Positions 33,967 to 43,368 are shown, counted from the stretch's first letter. The stretch is DNA of 64,000 bases from JAISGQ01 sp045534445 (GCA_045534445.1 JAZSJQ010000057.1:1-64000), one strand, 5' to 3'. The notes: a model not told the origin generated them from the letters alone. Numbers and translations are program-made.

Positions 33967-35115
33967 ATGATTCTTATAAAAAACGGTCTGATCCATGATG
34001 CGGTAAACAAAGAACCCTATATCGGGGATATCCTGATTGAGGACGGAAAGATAAAGGAAATAGGTAAAGGCATCGAGACTGATGCTCAGACAGTTGATGC
34101 ATCCGGACTCAGTGTTTACCCCGGTTTCGTTGAAGCACACTGCCATCTGGGTCTTCACGACTACGGCATCGGCTTTGAGGGCGCTGACTATAACGAAATG
34201 AACGATATCCTCTCTCCTCAGCTTCGTGCCATAGACAGTATTTATCCTCAGGACGAGACCTTCAAGAAAGCTGTTCGAGGCGGCGTTACCTGCGTGTGTA
34301 CAGGTCCCGGCAGTGCCAATGTTCTCGGCGGCACCTTTACTGCCATCAAAACCGTCGGCAATTGCGTTGACAACATGACGGTAAAAACCGAAGTTGCCAT
34401 GAAATGTGCTTTCGGTGAAAATCCCAAGCGCTGCTACAAGGATAAGAACAATTTTGCAAGAATGAGCACCGCGTCAAAGCTTCGCGAGATACTCATGAAG
34501 GCAAAAGACTACAAAGCGCGTGTTGAAGCTGCAAACGGAGAAGCTTCAAAAAGGCCTGCCTTTGACATGAAGCTTGAAGCTCTTCAGCCCGTTATCAACA
34601 AGGAAATGCCTCTGAAGGCTCACGCTCACAGAGCGGATGATATTTTCACCGCAATCAGGATCGCTAAGGAGTTTGATGTAAAACTCACTATCGAGCATTG
34701 CACCGAGGGGCATCTCATCGTCGATGAGCTTGCTGACTATAATTATCCCATAGCCGTTGGCCCCACTCTTACCAACGCCTCAAAATTCGAGCTTCGTAAT
34801 AAATCATGGGAAACTCCCAAGGTGCTTTCTGACGCAGGCTGTCAGGTTTCTATAATAACCGACTCCCCAGTTATTCCTCAGGAATACCTGTCACTCTGTG
34901 CAGGTCTTGCGGTAAAAGCAGGCATGGATCCCTTTGCCGCTTTGCAGGCAATCACCATAAATCCCGCAAGGCATATCGGAATTGCTGATCGTGTAGGCTC
35001 CCTCGAAATCGGAAAAGATGCAGATATTATTATTACCGACGGTGATCCTATTACCTCCACCACCTGCGAAGTACTTTATACGATTATTGACGGCAATATA
35101 GTATACAAAGCATAA
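33967..35115 (+). CDS. Amidohydrolase (imidazolonepropionase-like)
   Basis: This 382-residue metal-dependent hydrolase has the amidohydrolase HxH motif (FVEAHCHLG, about residues 54-62), later metal ligands in LKAHAHRADDI and LTIEHCTEG, and the catalytic Asp in SIITDSPV. C-terminal ITINPARHIGIADRVGSLEIGKDADI closes the barrel and marks the deacetylase/imidazolonepropionase-like branch. The substrate is not evident: no other catabolic genes are adjacent. It ends at a strong terminator. Confidence 0.88.
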   Translation: MILIKNGLIHDAVNKEPYIGDILIEDGKIKEIGKGIETDAQTVDASGLSVYPGFVEAHCHLGLHDYGIGFEGADYNEMNDILSPQLRAIDSIYPQDETFKKAVRGGVTCVCTGPGSANVLGGTFTAIKTVGNCVDNMTVKTEVAMKCAFGENPKRCYKDKNNFARMSTASKLREILMKAKDYKARVEAANGEASKRPAFDMKLEALQPVINKEMPLKAHAHRADDIFTAIRIAKEFDVKLTIEHCTEGHLIVDELADYNYPIAVGPTLTNASKFELRNKSWETPKVLSDAGCQVSIITDSPVIPQEYLSLCAGLAVKAGMDPFAALQAITINPARHIGIADRVGSLEIGKDADIIITDGDPITSTTCEVLYTIIDGNIVYKA

Positions 35116-35120
35116 TGAAA

Positions 35121-35149
35121 AGGACTGCAGAAGCAATGTCTGCAGTCCT
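35121..35149. terminator. Terminator after the amidohydrolase gene
   Basis: A perfect 11-bp stem (AGGACTGCAGA with TCTGCAGTCCT) followed by CTTCTTTT; the convergent DUF3737 gene ends at 35156. Confidence 0.85.
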
Positions 35150-35155
35150 CTTCTT

Positions 35156-36007
35156 TTATGCTTTGCAAAGTGCTGTTTCTATAAGGCAGGTCGATGGCTG
35201 CGGAAGAGTATCGTCCAATATCACTTCTCCTATGGAATCTGCCTTTATGTATCCGCTGATGGGATTCTTTACGCTTATTATATCTCCTCTGACTGTCGCC
35301 TGTACCTCACTTCTTTCGAAAGAAAGGTCGGTATCAATCATTTCACAGTCCTCAAGCACCAAGCCTTTTGCATAGCACAGAGGCTGTGTTCCTATTATTC
35401 TGCACCTTACAAGGCGCAGATCCTCTGAATACCATGCAAGGTATTCACCTTTAATGGCACTGTCGTACACAGTAACATTCCTGCTGTGCCAGAAAGCATC
35501 CTTTGTATCGAGCACAGAATCACGGATCGTCATATTCTCAACATACTGAAAGGAATATTTGCCCTTTAACTGCACTTTTTCAAGCTCAAGATCAACCGTT
35601 TTAAGAAATGGATACTCTCCCTCAAGTGAGCAATCGGTGAGTTTTACATTATTGCAGAACCACCCAAACTCAGGAGATACGGCTTTGCAGTTATCAAGCA
35701 CAACGCCTTTACACTCTCTGAGTGCCTTTATTCCGCCCAAAATGCTGTTTCTTACGGTCACATCTTCATCGTACCAAAGTGCAGCACGGCAATTTTCGGT
35801 CATTTTGCAGTTCTCAATAACCGCACCGGTTACATGCCAAAGAGGATAGCGAAGATTCATACTGCAATCGCGAAGATGCACATTGCGGCATTCTTTCAGC
35901 GCAGATTCACCGTCAGCAGGTCCGTCAAAACGACAATTTATGACGTCAGCATTCTGCACCGCATACAATGCACGTTCTTCGTCAAGTGTCAGGTTCTCGA
36001 ATTTCAT
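35156..36007 (-). CDS. DUF3737 family protein (right-handed beta-helix)
   Basis: This 283-residue protein matches the DUF3737 family: repeated coils of the form x-NCKMTENCRAALWYDEDVTVRNS and DSVLDTKDAFWHSRNVTVYDS, spaced about 20 residues, which suggest a right-handed beta helix. There is no signal peptide. Family members are common in Firmicutes and Bacteroidetes but their function is unknown to me. Confidence 0.82.
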   Translation of the reverse strand: MKFENLTLDEERALYAVQNADVINCRFDGPADGESALKECRNVHLRDCSMNLRYPLWHVTGAVIENCKMTENCRAALWYDEDVTVRNSILGGIKALRECKGVVLDNCKAVSPEFGWFCNNVKLTDCSLEGEYPFLKTVDLELEKVQLKGKYSFQYVENMTIRDSVLDTKDAFWHSRNVTVYDSAIKGEYLAWYSEDLRLVRCRIIGTQPLCYAKGLVLEDCEMIDTDLSFERSEVQATVRGDIISVKNPISGYIKADSIGEVILDDTLPQPSTCLIETALCKA

Positions 36008-36118
36008 TTTTACAACAGTCCTTTTGCGTTCTGTAATTTTGATATTTTACCTTAATTTTCCGTTCCAGTCAACAATTCATAACAGAATTCGTACCATGCA
36101 ATTTAATCTTACTTTTAC

Positions 36119-36162
36119 TTGATTATTGACTATGCATTTGCTATACTGATTTTACAGTATAG
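36119..36162 (+). promoter_or_regulatory. Promoter with overlapping operator palindrome for the RyR locus
   Basis: TTGATT (36119-36124), 17-base spacer, TATACT (36142-36147). The -10 is embedded in the perfect inverted repeat CTATACTG (36141-36148) and CAGTATAG (36155-36162). A protein bound there would block transcription. Confidence 0.65.
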
Positions 36163-36179
36163 TATTGGAGGGATAACAA

Positions 36180-38648
36180 TTGGACAGAAAAAACGATTAT
36201 ACTCCTGCACCTATGGACACCTCAAAAGTCAGATTTCCCAATGAGCTTAATGATCTTATAGACGACCTCGCCCAAAACGCCCATGAGGTCTGGGCAGAGG
36301 GACGAATGGCAGAGGGCAAGTCTTTTGGCAAGTCTAACGATACCGTCAAAGGCAAAAATACTTTCCTCAAGCCCTATGATGCCATGAATCCTGCTGAAAA
36401 GCTGTATGACATCAATTCTGTGGAACAGACGATTAAATTCATCTTAAAAAACGGATATAAAATTGAAAATATCGACAAATCATACTGGGATGGTATTGAG
36501 CGCCAATATTTCAAAAAGTATCATAGCGATAAGGCGGTGCCGATTTATAAGGCTCCTCTTATTATCGGTCTTGTATCGGACACCTGCGCAGATACAGATG
36601 TCAGGGAAATTCATAAGAGTATTGATGAATTTGCCGCTTATATCACAAAGCACCTCGGCATTCCATGTGAAAAGTGTGAAAACAGCAAAAGAGAAACTCC
36701 TGTTTACATAATTTCAGAGCTTGCCAACAATATCGAGCATTGCGCTTCAGAATATGCATTTAAAAACTACGGCTTTGAGATTATCACAATCAATAATCCT
36801 CAGTCGGGATACAAAAACATCAGTATTCCCTGCCCTGCTGTAGATTACATAACGTCCAAAAACTTCATGCTTCTTTCCTTCTGGAAAGGCTTGGACAAAC
36901 ACAGCCGCGCAGGCACTGCAGTAAGAAAAACTCTGCTCGAATATGACCGCACCAGTCCCGATCCTCAGCGCACGGTAATAGGAGATTCACATGCTGTTTA
37001 CCATGTTGTTCTCCCCGGCGACGCACCCACTTCCTTTTACTGGAAAAACAGACTTCTTCTGCCCTATATACTTGAGTCCGGCGACAACTGGTACACACTC
37101 AGAGATGCTCAGATTATCTATGATCGTGACAGCCGACAGAAGATCATTATGGGACAGACTGCGGCAACTCTCGCAAACGGCTCGATAAAAGAAATTGTAC
37201 GCAAAGAGAAAAGGACGCTCAAGCAGCAATATAAAGCTGACAGAAAAGCTCTTGATGCTCAATACAACAGTATATCCGACAAAAAGCTTATTGCCGAGAG
37301 TGCAAACAGAGTCCTTTCAAAAAAAGAAAAAGCCACTATCATAAGGCTTCTAAAGAAAGATAAAAAGAACTATATAGATGCAAAGAAAAAGCTTCGTGAA
37401 AAGTATTCAAAAGACTTGATAGCAGCCGGAAATAAAGAGAAATACAACAAAGCCCTCGAAAAATCCAAGAAAGAACGTCATGAGCTGAATCTAAGTATGT
37501 TCGGCTATATAAACCGCTCTATCAAAAAAGGCAGCACTCGCAAACCCTCAGACGAATTTGATCTGCTCACTGATGACACCCACGGCAAAAGCCTATGTGC
37601 GGATGTCTCAAATCTCCGTCATCTGCGCCTTGATACTATTGCGACTACTTTCCAGAATGCCAAGAAAAAGCAGACAACTTCAGTTGCATTTCTTGCCGCA
37701 ATAGGACTCGCTGCCTACGGAATATTCTCGGATCTTGCCTCAGCACGTTCTCTTCTGGGAATTATCGGCGGCACTGTTTCAGCTCTTACAATTATCGCCG
37801 CACTTGTGATCTTTATTATAAGTCAGCATAAGAATTATCACAGTGTCCACTTGAATCTCCGTCTACTCTCTGAAATGCTGAGAGTAAAGACATATCTCAA
37901 TGCCGCGGGCATTTATGATTCTGATGTTGCTGATATGCTCAGCGAGCGTCAGCAGCTGGAACTTGAATGGGCAAAGTATATATGCCGCGGCTGGGACATT
38001 ATCGATACCGCAGAAGGTTATTATGAACCCTCTGCACAAAAGCCGATTTCACTTGATGTCATACGCAGAAAATGGATAGGATCCGCCGACAATCTCCTTG
38101 ACGGACACAGCAACGCAAAGGTTTATAACCCCTCTTCTGACAAGGCTCAGATGGATTATGACAGAGGACGAGGCAGTGAATACTTCAAAAAAGCACGAAA
38201 TCTTTCTATTTTCAAAAGCTTTGCTTCTGTTTTTGCAGTTGTTACAACACTCGGAGTTACTATAACCGCTGCAATCATGTTCTTTATCAATTCCGGTCTG
38301 ACCGTGCCCGAAAGCTGGCAGGCGCTTTTCAACGATCAGTTTGATATGAGCGCTCGCTATAACTTCTGGGAAGCACTGTTCGTTTTTCTTGCAGGTATCA
38401 TACCTGCCGTTATAGGTTGTTTTCTTATTTTCCACGAGAGTCAGATGTATTCCGAAAACGCTCTGCGTTATAAATGGATGGCGGTAAAATATCAGAAGCT
38501 CACCGCTTGCATTGACAGTACACTTGCTGCTTCCGATTCCGATGAAGCAGTTCGCAAGATATTTAAGGATGCCGCTCGTGCCGCAGTTGAAGAAATTGGT
38601 GAATGGACTCTTCTGACCGCAGGCAACGAAGCTGCTCTGCCGTTCTAA
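36180..38648 (+). CDS. RyR domain-SLOG-like domain-four-helix membrane protein (predicted ligand-gated effector)
   Basis: This 822-residue protein has no simple homolog that I can name. Residues about 7-97 form a RyR (ryanodine receptor repeat) domain (PMDTSKVRFPNEL, NAHEVWAEGRMAEGKSFG, LKPYDAMNPAEKLYD). Residues about 122-320 look like a SLOG/LOG-type Rossmann sensor: hydrophobic strand PLIIGLVSD, then FMLLSFWKGLDKHSRAGTA, matching the usual WDG...GGTA nucleotide-side loop. Residues about 335-450 are a charged coiled coil. Four membrane helices follow (about 501-519, 524-548, 681-703, 729-751), as in SLATT-type effectors. Start is TTG at 36180 with GGAGGG upstream. I infer that a nucleotide-like ligand opens or oligomerises a membrane pore. 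The next gene encodes a second RyR domain. Confidence 0.7.
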   Translation: MDRKNDYTPAPMDTSKVRFPNELNDLIDDLAQNAHEVWAEGRMAEGKSFGKSNDTVKGKNTFLKPYDAMNPAEKLYDINSVEQTIKFILKNGYKIENIDKSYWDGIERQYFKKYHSDKAVPIYKAPLIIGLVSDTCADTDVREIHKSIDEFAAYITKHLGIPCEKCENSKRETPVYIISELANNIEHCASEYAFKNYGFEIITINNPQSGYKNISIPCPAVDYITSKNFMLLSFWKGLDKHSRAGTAVRKTLLEYDRTSPDPQRTVIGDSHAVYHVVLPGDAPTSFYWKNRLLLPYILESGDNWYTLRDAQIIYDRDSRQKIIMGQTAATLANGSIKEIVRKEKRTLKQQYKADRKALDAQYNSISDKKLIAESANRVLSKKEKATIIRLLKKDKKNYIDAKKKLREKYSKDLIAAGNKEKYNKALEKSKKERHELNLSMFGYINRSIKKGSTRKPSDEFDLLTDDTHGKSLCADVSNLRHLRLDTIATTFQNAKKKQTTSVAFLAAIGLAAYGIFSDLASARSLLGIIGGTVSALTIIAALVIFIISQHKNYHSVHLNLRLLSEMLRVKTYLNAAGIYDSDVADMLSERQQLELEWAKYICRGWDIIDTAEGYYEPSAQKPISLDVIRRKWIGSADNLLDGHSNAKVYNPSSDKAQMDYDRGRGSEYFKKARNLSIFKSFASVFAVVTTLGVTITAAIMFFINSGLTVPESWQALFNDQFDMSARYNFWEALFVFLAGIIPAVIGCFLIFHESQMYSENALRYKWMAVKYQKLTACIDSTLAASDSDEAVRKIFKDAARAAVEEIGEWTLLTAGNEAALPF

Positions 38649-38662
38649 AGGAGGAATTTATT

Positions 38663-38950
38663 ATGTACGAAAACTATAAGCCTGCTCCAATAGATACTTC
38701 TGATGTATCTCTCCCCGAAAGCCTCAACGACCTTGTTGAATACATGGCAAAGAATACTCACGAGGTTTGGGCTGCCACAAGAATCAAGCAGGGCTGGACT
38801 TACGGTCCTGAGAGAAACGATGAATTAATGCACCACCCCTGCCTTATCCCCTATGAGGAGCTTCCCGAAAGCGAAAAGGTCTACGACCGCAACATTTCTC
38901 TTGAAACTCTCAAGCTTATAACCAAGCTTGGATATGAAATAAAGAAGTAA
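38663..38950 (+). CDS. Free-standing RyR-domain protein
   Basis: This 95-residue protein is a single, well-conserved RyR domain: YKPAPIDTSDVSLPESLNDL, NTHEVWAATRIKQGWTYGPERND, CLIPYEELPESEKVYDRN and LETLKLITKLGYEI (motifs in order). It keeps all typical RyR residues, whereas the copy fused to the membrane protein has degenerated at WTYGPERND (SFGKSNDTV). It starts 14 bases after that gene with AAGGAGG. It may bind the same ligand as a soluble partner or buffer. Confidence 0.85.
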   Translation: MYENYKPAPIDTSDVSLPESLNDLVEYMAKNTHEVWAATRIKQGWTYGPERNDELMHHPCLIPYEELPESEKVYDRNISLETLKLITKLGYEIKK

Positions 38951-38952
38951 TT

Positions 38953-38990
38953 TTACAGCCGACCGTTTCGTTGGAAATGGTCGGCTGTAA
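38953..38990 (+). terminator. Hairpin after the RyR genes
   Basis: A perfect 12-bp stem (TTACAGCCGACC, 38953-38964, with 38979-38990), two bases after the stop codon. It lacks a long T-run, so it may be partial. Confidence 0.6.
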
Positions 38991-39001
38991 TGCTTAAAAC
39001 G

Positions 39002-39030
39002 TTGATTTTTTCTAAGTTACGATATATAAT
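39002..39030 (+). promoter_or_regulatory. Promoter of the NuoEF-type redox operon
   Basis: TTGATT (39002-39007), 17-base spacer, TATAAT (39025-39030), 47 bases before the ATG. Confidence 0.65.
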
Positions 39031-39076
39031 TATTAAATACCGCATAAAAAGTAATTGCTGATCGGAGGCATTGAAT

Positions 39077-39574
39077 ATGTGCTGTCAGAACAAAGGTCCT
39101 CAGAGCGATTTTTCTCTGCTTGAGGACACTCTCATTTCCTATGCTGATACACCAGGCAGTCTTATTGCCATTCTGCAGAAGGCTCAGGATATTTATGGCT
39201 ATCTGCCCAAGGACGTTATGTATCATATCGCAGAGCGTATCGGCGTAACTCCTGCTGAGGTTGTCGGTGTTGCCACCTTCTATTCTCAGTTCCGTCTTTC
39301 TCCCATAGGCAAGTATCTTATCATGGCTTGTCAGGGCACCGCCTGCCATGTCAACGGCAGTAAGCGTGTCGGTGAAGCTGTTGCAAAGTATCTTGAAATC
39401 GAGAACGGCGAAACAACCGCAGACGGGCTTTTTACCCTTGAAAACGTTGCCTGTCTCGGCTGCTGTTCCCTTGCTCCCGTTATCATGATAAACGGTGAAG
39501 CATACGGTAATCTCACTCCCGAGAGTGCTATTGCCATTATCAAGGACATTCAGGCAAAGGAGGCACAGGCATAA
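39077..39574 (+). CDS. NuoE/HydC-like [2Fe-2S] subunit of a bifurcating oxidoreductase
   Basis: This 165-residue thioredoxin-fold ferredoxin has the four cluster Cys in the NuoE pattern (CQGTACHVNGS and CLGCCSLAPV). It corresponds to HydC/NuoE and passes electrons between the flavin subunit and iron-sulfur centres. The ATG at 39077 has GGAGG 8 bases upstream, better than the TTG at 39071. It overlaps the next gene by 1 base (TAATG). Confidence 0.92.
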   Translation: MCCQNKGPQSDFSLLEDTLISYADTPGSLIAILQKAQDIYGYLPKDVMYHIAERIGVTPAEVVGVATFYSQFRLSPIGKYLIMACQGTACHVNGSKRVGEAVAKYLEIENGETTADGLFTLENVACLGCCSLAPVIMINGEAYGNLTPESAIAIIKDIQAKEAQA

Positions 39575-41325
39575 TGAGAATAGTTATCGGTGAAGGCTCC
39601 TGCGGTGTTGCTGCGGGTGCTTCAAAAGTTCGCAGTGCCATTGAAGCTTTGATGAATGATAATGAAAGCTTTACTCTCGGCAGCACAGGCTGTATCGGTA
39701 TGTGCTTCTTAGAGCCTATTGTTGACCTTTATGATGATAAAAATCTTATAAAGAGACTTGTTAAAGTTTCGCCTGATGATGCTGAGGCTATTATCAAGAC
39801 TGCAAGAACAGGCGATCTTTCATATGTCGAAAAGCTCGCAATCTCTGCTGAGGATGAGGAGTTTTTAACAAAGCAGACGAGAATCGCACTGCGTCACTGC
39901 GGTCTTATTGACCCCACTTCCCTTGAAGATTACTGCAATGCAGACGGCTACGAAGCATTAAAGAAAGTACTCACTTCAATGACCCCCGAAGAGGTTATTG
40001 AAGAAATAAAGGTATCGGGTCTGGCAGGTCGAGGCGGCGCGGGCTTCCCCACATGGTTTAAATGGAATGCCGCCCGTCAGAGCGCAGGTGAAAATAAGTA
40101 TCTTATCTGCAACGCCGACGAAGGTGACCCCGGTGCATTCATGGACAGAGCTGTTATCGAATCTGACCCCCACACTCTTATCGAAGGTATGCTCATCGGC
40201 GCTTATGCTATCGGTGCTTGCGAGATGATCGTTTATGTCCGTGCTGAGTATCCGCTGGCTATCGTTCATCTTGAAGAGGCTATCAGACAGGCAAGAGAAG
40301 CAAATCTCCTCGGTAAAAATATTCTCGGCACTTCATTCTCCTGCGATATGAGAATCAAGGCAGGTGCAGGTGCATTTGTTTGCGGCGAGGAGACTGCTCT
40401 TATTGAGTCCCTTGAGGGTAAGCGCGGTATGCCCCGTCTCAAGCCTCCCTTCCCTGCTCAGAAGGGTTATATGAACGCACCTTCCAACATCAACAACGTT
40501 GAGACCTTTGCAAATGTTTCCTGGATAATCAATAACGGCGGTGCTGCTTTTGCCGCTATGGGTACTGAAAACAGCAAGGGTACAAAGGTCTTTGCACTGA
40601 CAGGTAAGATTCACAAGGGCGGTCTTGTTGAAATCCCCATGGGTAAGACTCTCCGTGATGTTATCTACGGCATCGGCGGCGGTATCCGTGACAATAAGGA
40701 ATTCAAGGCGGTTCAGATGGGCGGTCCTTCAGGTGGATGTATTCCTTCAGAGCTTCTTGATACTGTTATCGACTACAAGGCCCTGGGCGCAACAGGCGCT
40801 ATCATGGGTTCAGGCGGCATGGTCGTCATGGACGAGAGCACCTGCATGGTTGGTATGGCTAAGTTCTTCCTTGATTTCACCGCTCTTGAATCCTGCGGAA
40901 AGTGTACTCACTGCAGAATCGGAACAAAACGTATGCAGGAGATTCTCACCAGAATCGTTGAGGGCGAAGGCAAAGAAGGCGATATCGAGCTGCTTGAAGA
41001 GCTTTGCAACGCTGTAAAGGATGGAGCGCTCTGCGGTCTCGGTCAGACTGCTCCAAACCCTGTACTTACCACTATCCGTTATTTTAGAGACGAATATATT
41101 GCTCACATAGTTGACAAGAAGTGCCCAACCAAAGAATGTCCCGCACTTCGCACATACTACATTGACGCCGATAAATGCAAGGGCTGTACCCTTTGCGCAC
41201 GCAACTGCCCTGCCAAAGCTATCAGCGGCACTGTCAAAAATCCCCACGTTATCGACCCCAGTCTTTGCATACGCTGTGACCAGTGCCGCAAGGCTTGCAA
41301 GTTCGATGCAATCTATATGGATTAA
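39574..41325 (+). CDS. NuoF/HydB-like NADH-binding flavin subunit
   Basis: This 583-residue protein has a short N-terminal thioredoxin-like part (GSTGCIGMCFLEP), the FMN/NADH-binding GRGGAGFPTWFKW and CNADEGDPGAFMDR motifs, an SLBB domain, a [4Fe-4S] site (SCGKCTHCRIGT) and two C-terminal [4Fe-4S] ferredoxin motifs (CKGCTLCARNCP, CIRCDQCRKAC). The extra ferredoxin tail is typical of HydB-like bifurcating subunits rather than of respiratory NuoF. No membrane subunits follow, so the complex is soluble. Confidence 0.93.
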   Translation: MRIVIGEGSCGVAAGASKVRSAIEALMNDNESFTLGSTGCIGMCFLEPIVDLYDDKNLIKRLVKVSPDDAEAIIKTARTGDLSYVEKLAISAEDEEFLTKQTRIALRHCGLIDPTSLEDYCNADGYEALKKVLTSMTPEEVIEEIKVSGLAGRGGAGFPTWFKWNAARQSAGENKYLICNADEGDPGAFMDRAVIESDPHTLIEGMLIGAYAIGACEMIVYVRAEYPLAIVHLEEAIRQAREANLLGKNILGTSFSCDMRIKAGAGAFVCGEETALIESLEGKRGMPRLKPPFPAQKGYMNAPSNINNVETFANVSWIINNGGAAFAAMGTENSKGTKVFALTGKIHKGGLVEIPMGKTLRDVIYGIGGGIRDNKEFKAVQMGGPSGGCIPSELLDTVIDYKALGATGAIMGSGGMVVMDESTCMVGMAKFFLDFTALESCGKCTHCRIGTKRMQEILTRIVEGEGKEGDIELLEELCNAVKDGALCGLGQTAPNPVLTTIRYFRDEYIAHIVDKKCPTKECPALRTYYIDADKCKGCTLCARNCPAKAISGTVKNPHVIDPSLCIRCDQCRKACKFDAIYMD

Positions 41326-41340
41326 GGAGGCGAGTTTAAA

Positions 41341-43368
41341 ATGGAACAGATCAAAATTACAATAAACGGCATTGAAATGACCGGCAATAAAGGCGACACC
41401 ATATTAAATATCGCCGCTAAAAACGGAATTGAAATACCCAATCTCTGCTACAGTCCCAACTTAAAGCTTTATGGTGCCTGCGGACTCTGTCTTGTTGAGG
41501 CTGAGGGAAGCCCCAAGCTTCTTCGTGCCTGCTCGACAGTTGCTTCTGACGGTATGGTCATCAATACTGAGGGGGCAAGAGCAAAGAGTGCGAGAAACGT
41601 TGCTCTTGAGCTTATCATGAGCGATCACGAGGGTGACTGCAAGGGACCTTGTTCCCTTAACTGCCCTGCTCGTACAGATGTACAGGGTTATCTGAAGGCC
41701 ATTGCAGAGGGCAATGACAAAGAAGCTGTCAGAATAATAAAAGAGAAAATTCCCATTCCTGCTTCTATAGGCCGTGTCTGTCCTCACCCCTGTGAGGCAA
41801 ACTGCCGCAGAGCACTTGTGGAAGAGCCTATTTCTATCGCTTTTCTTAAAGCTTTTGCAGCTGACAATGACCTTGCATCCGATGAACCTTACAAGGCTTC
41901 ACCCAAGGCTGACACAGGCAAGAAGGTCGCAATCATCGGCGGTGGTCCTGCAGGACTGAGCGCTGCTTACTATCTGCGCCTTGCAGGTCACGCTGTTACA
42001 ATTTACGATGCCATGCCCGAAATGGGCGGTATGCTTCGCTACGGTATTCCCGAATACCGTCTTCCCAAGGCTGTGCTGGCTCAGGAAGTTGCGGCTATCG
42101 CTTCTATCGGCGTTGAGATGAAAAACGGCGTTAAGCTGGGTTGTGATATCACTCTTGAGGAGCTTAGAAAAGAATTCAATGCGGTTTTAATTGCTGTTGG
42201 CGCATGGAAAAGCAGTACTGTTGGCTGTGAAGGCGAAGACCTTGATGGCGTATTGGGCGGTATTGACTTCCTCAGAGAGGTCAACATGGGTGTTATTCCC
42301 AACATCGGCAAGAATGTTGCTGTTGTCGGCGGCGGCAACACCGCTATGGACGCTTGCCGTACCGCTGTGAGATGCGGTGCTGAAAATGTATATGTTATCT
42401 ACCGCAGAACAAGAGCTGAGGCTCCTGCGGAGGATATTGAAATTGAAGAAGCCATTGAAGAAGGCGTACAGTTCAAGTTCCTGACTAATCCTGCTGAGAT
42501 TATCGGTGAGAACGGAAAGGTTACTGCAGTTAAGCTTCAGATTATGGAGCTTGGCGAGCCCGATGCTTCAGGCAGACGTTCTCCTGTTCCCGTTGAGGGC
42601 AAGTTTGAGGTATTACCTATCGATACTCTTATCTCCGCTATCGGTCAAAAGTGTGATCCTGCGGGACTTACCGATATTGAGCTTTCCCGCAGAGGTACTG
42701 TTACCGCCAATGAGAACAACTGCGTGACAAATCTTGAGGGTGTATTTGCCGCAGGTGATGCCACAAACCGTGGCGCTTCCATTGCTATTGATGCTATCGC
42801 CGAAGGTGACAGAGCCGCTATGGCTATTGATGCTTACTTAAACGGCAAGCCTATGGTATTCCCCGAGCCTTATTATTCAAAGCGCAATGTTACCGCCGAG
42901 ATGCTTTCAGACAGAGAAAAGGCTCCGAGAGCGGTTATGTCTGTAAAAGAGCCTTCTTACAGACGAGGCAATTTTGAATCTGTCATAAACGGATTTACAG
43001 AAGAGCAGGCAAGAAAAGAGGCTGCAAGGTGCTTAGAGTGCGGCTGTCACGATTTCGCAGACTGCAAGCTTATCCGCTATGCTAACCTTGAACCCATCAA
43101 TCCCGACCGCTTTGCAGGTGCAAAGCACAAGTACTTCAAGGAACAGAAGCTTGTTTCCATAGAGCGTGATCAGGGTAAATGCATACTTTGCAATCTCTGT
43201 GTGCGTACCTGCCGTGAAGAAGTCGGTGCAGGTCTGCTTGGTCTTGTAGACAGAGGCTTTGCGACAGTCATCAAGCCCGAATTTGAGGGCGATGCAGCAG
43301 CAAGATGCAAGGATTGTCACAAATGTGCTGATCTCTGTCCCACAGGCGCACTGAAGATTCTGGGATAA
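41341..43368 (+). CDS. GltD/NfnB-like FAD oxidoreductase with extra Fe-S domains
   Basis: This 675-residue protein has an N-terminal [2Fe-2S] domain (YGACGLCLVE, about 40-50), a Cys/His-rich segment (CKGPCSLNCP), the GltD-type helical Fe-S part (RVCPHPCEANCRR), FAD site IIGGGPAGLSAAYY and NAD(P) site VVGGGNTAMDAC, and a C-terminal pair of [4Fe-4S] motifs (CILCNLCVRTC, CKDCHKCADLCP). NuoE + NuoF + such a subunit is the make-up I know for Stn-type bifurcating transhydrogenases (NADH, NADPH, ferredoxin). No H-cluster domain is present, so it is not a hydrogenase. The assignment to Stn is inference. Confidence 0.88.
   Translation: MEQIKITINGIEMTGNKGDTILNIAAKNGIEIPNLCYSPNLKLYGACGLCLVEAEGSPKLLRACSTVASDGMVINTEGARAKSARNVALELIMSDHEGDCKGPCSLNCPARTDVQGYLKAIAEGNDKEAVRIIKEKIPIPASIGRVCPHPCEANCRRALVEEPISIAFLKAFAADNDLASDEPYKASPKADTGKKVAIIGGGPAGLSAAYYLRLAGHAVTIYDAMPEMGGMLRYGIPEYRLPKAVLAQEVAAIASIGVEMKNGVKLGCDITLEELRKEFNAVLIAVGAWKSSTVGCEGEDLDGVLGGIDFLREVNMGVIPNIGKNVAVVGGGNTAMDACRTAVRCGAENVYVIYRRTRAEAPAEDIEIEEAIEEGVQFKFLTNPAEIIGENGKVTAVKLQIMELGEPDASGRRSPVPVEGKFEVLPIDTLISAIGQKCDPAGLTDIELSRRGTVTANENNCVTNLEGVFAAGDATNRGASIAIDAIAEGDRAAMAIDAYLNGKPMVFPEPYYSKRNVTAEMLSDREKAPRAVMSVKEPSYRRGNFESVINGFTEEQARKEAARCLECGCHDFADCKLIRYANLEPINPDRFAGAKHKYFKEQKLVSIERDQGKCILCNLCVRTCREEVGAGLLGLVDRGFATVIKPEFEGDAAARCKDCHKCADLCPTGALKILG

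Noticed and set aside
39077..43368. [FeFe] hydrogenase HydABC
   Set aside because: No H-cluster domain (L1-L3 Cys motifs) is found in the third subunit or nearby.
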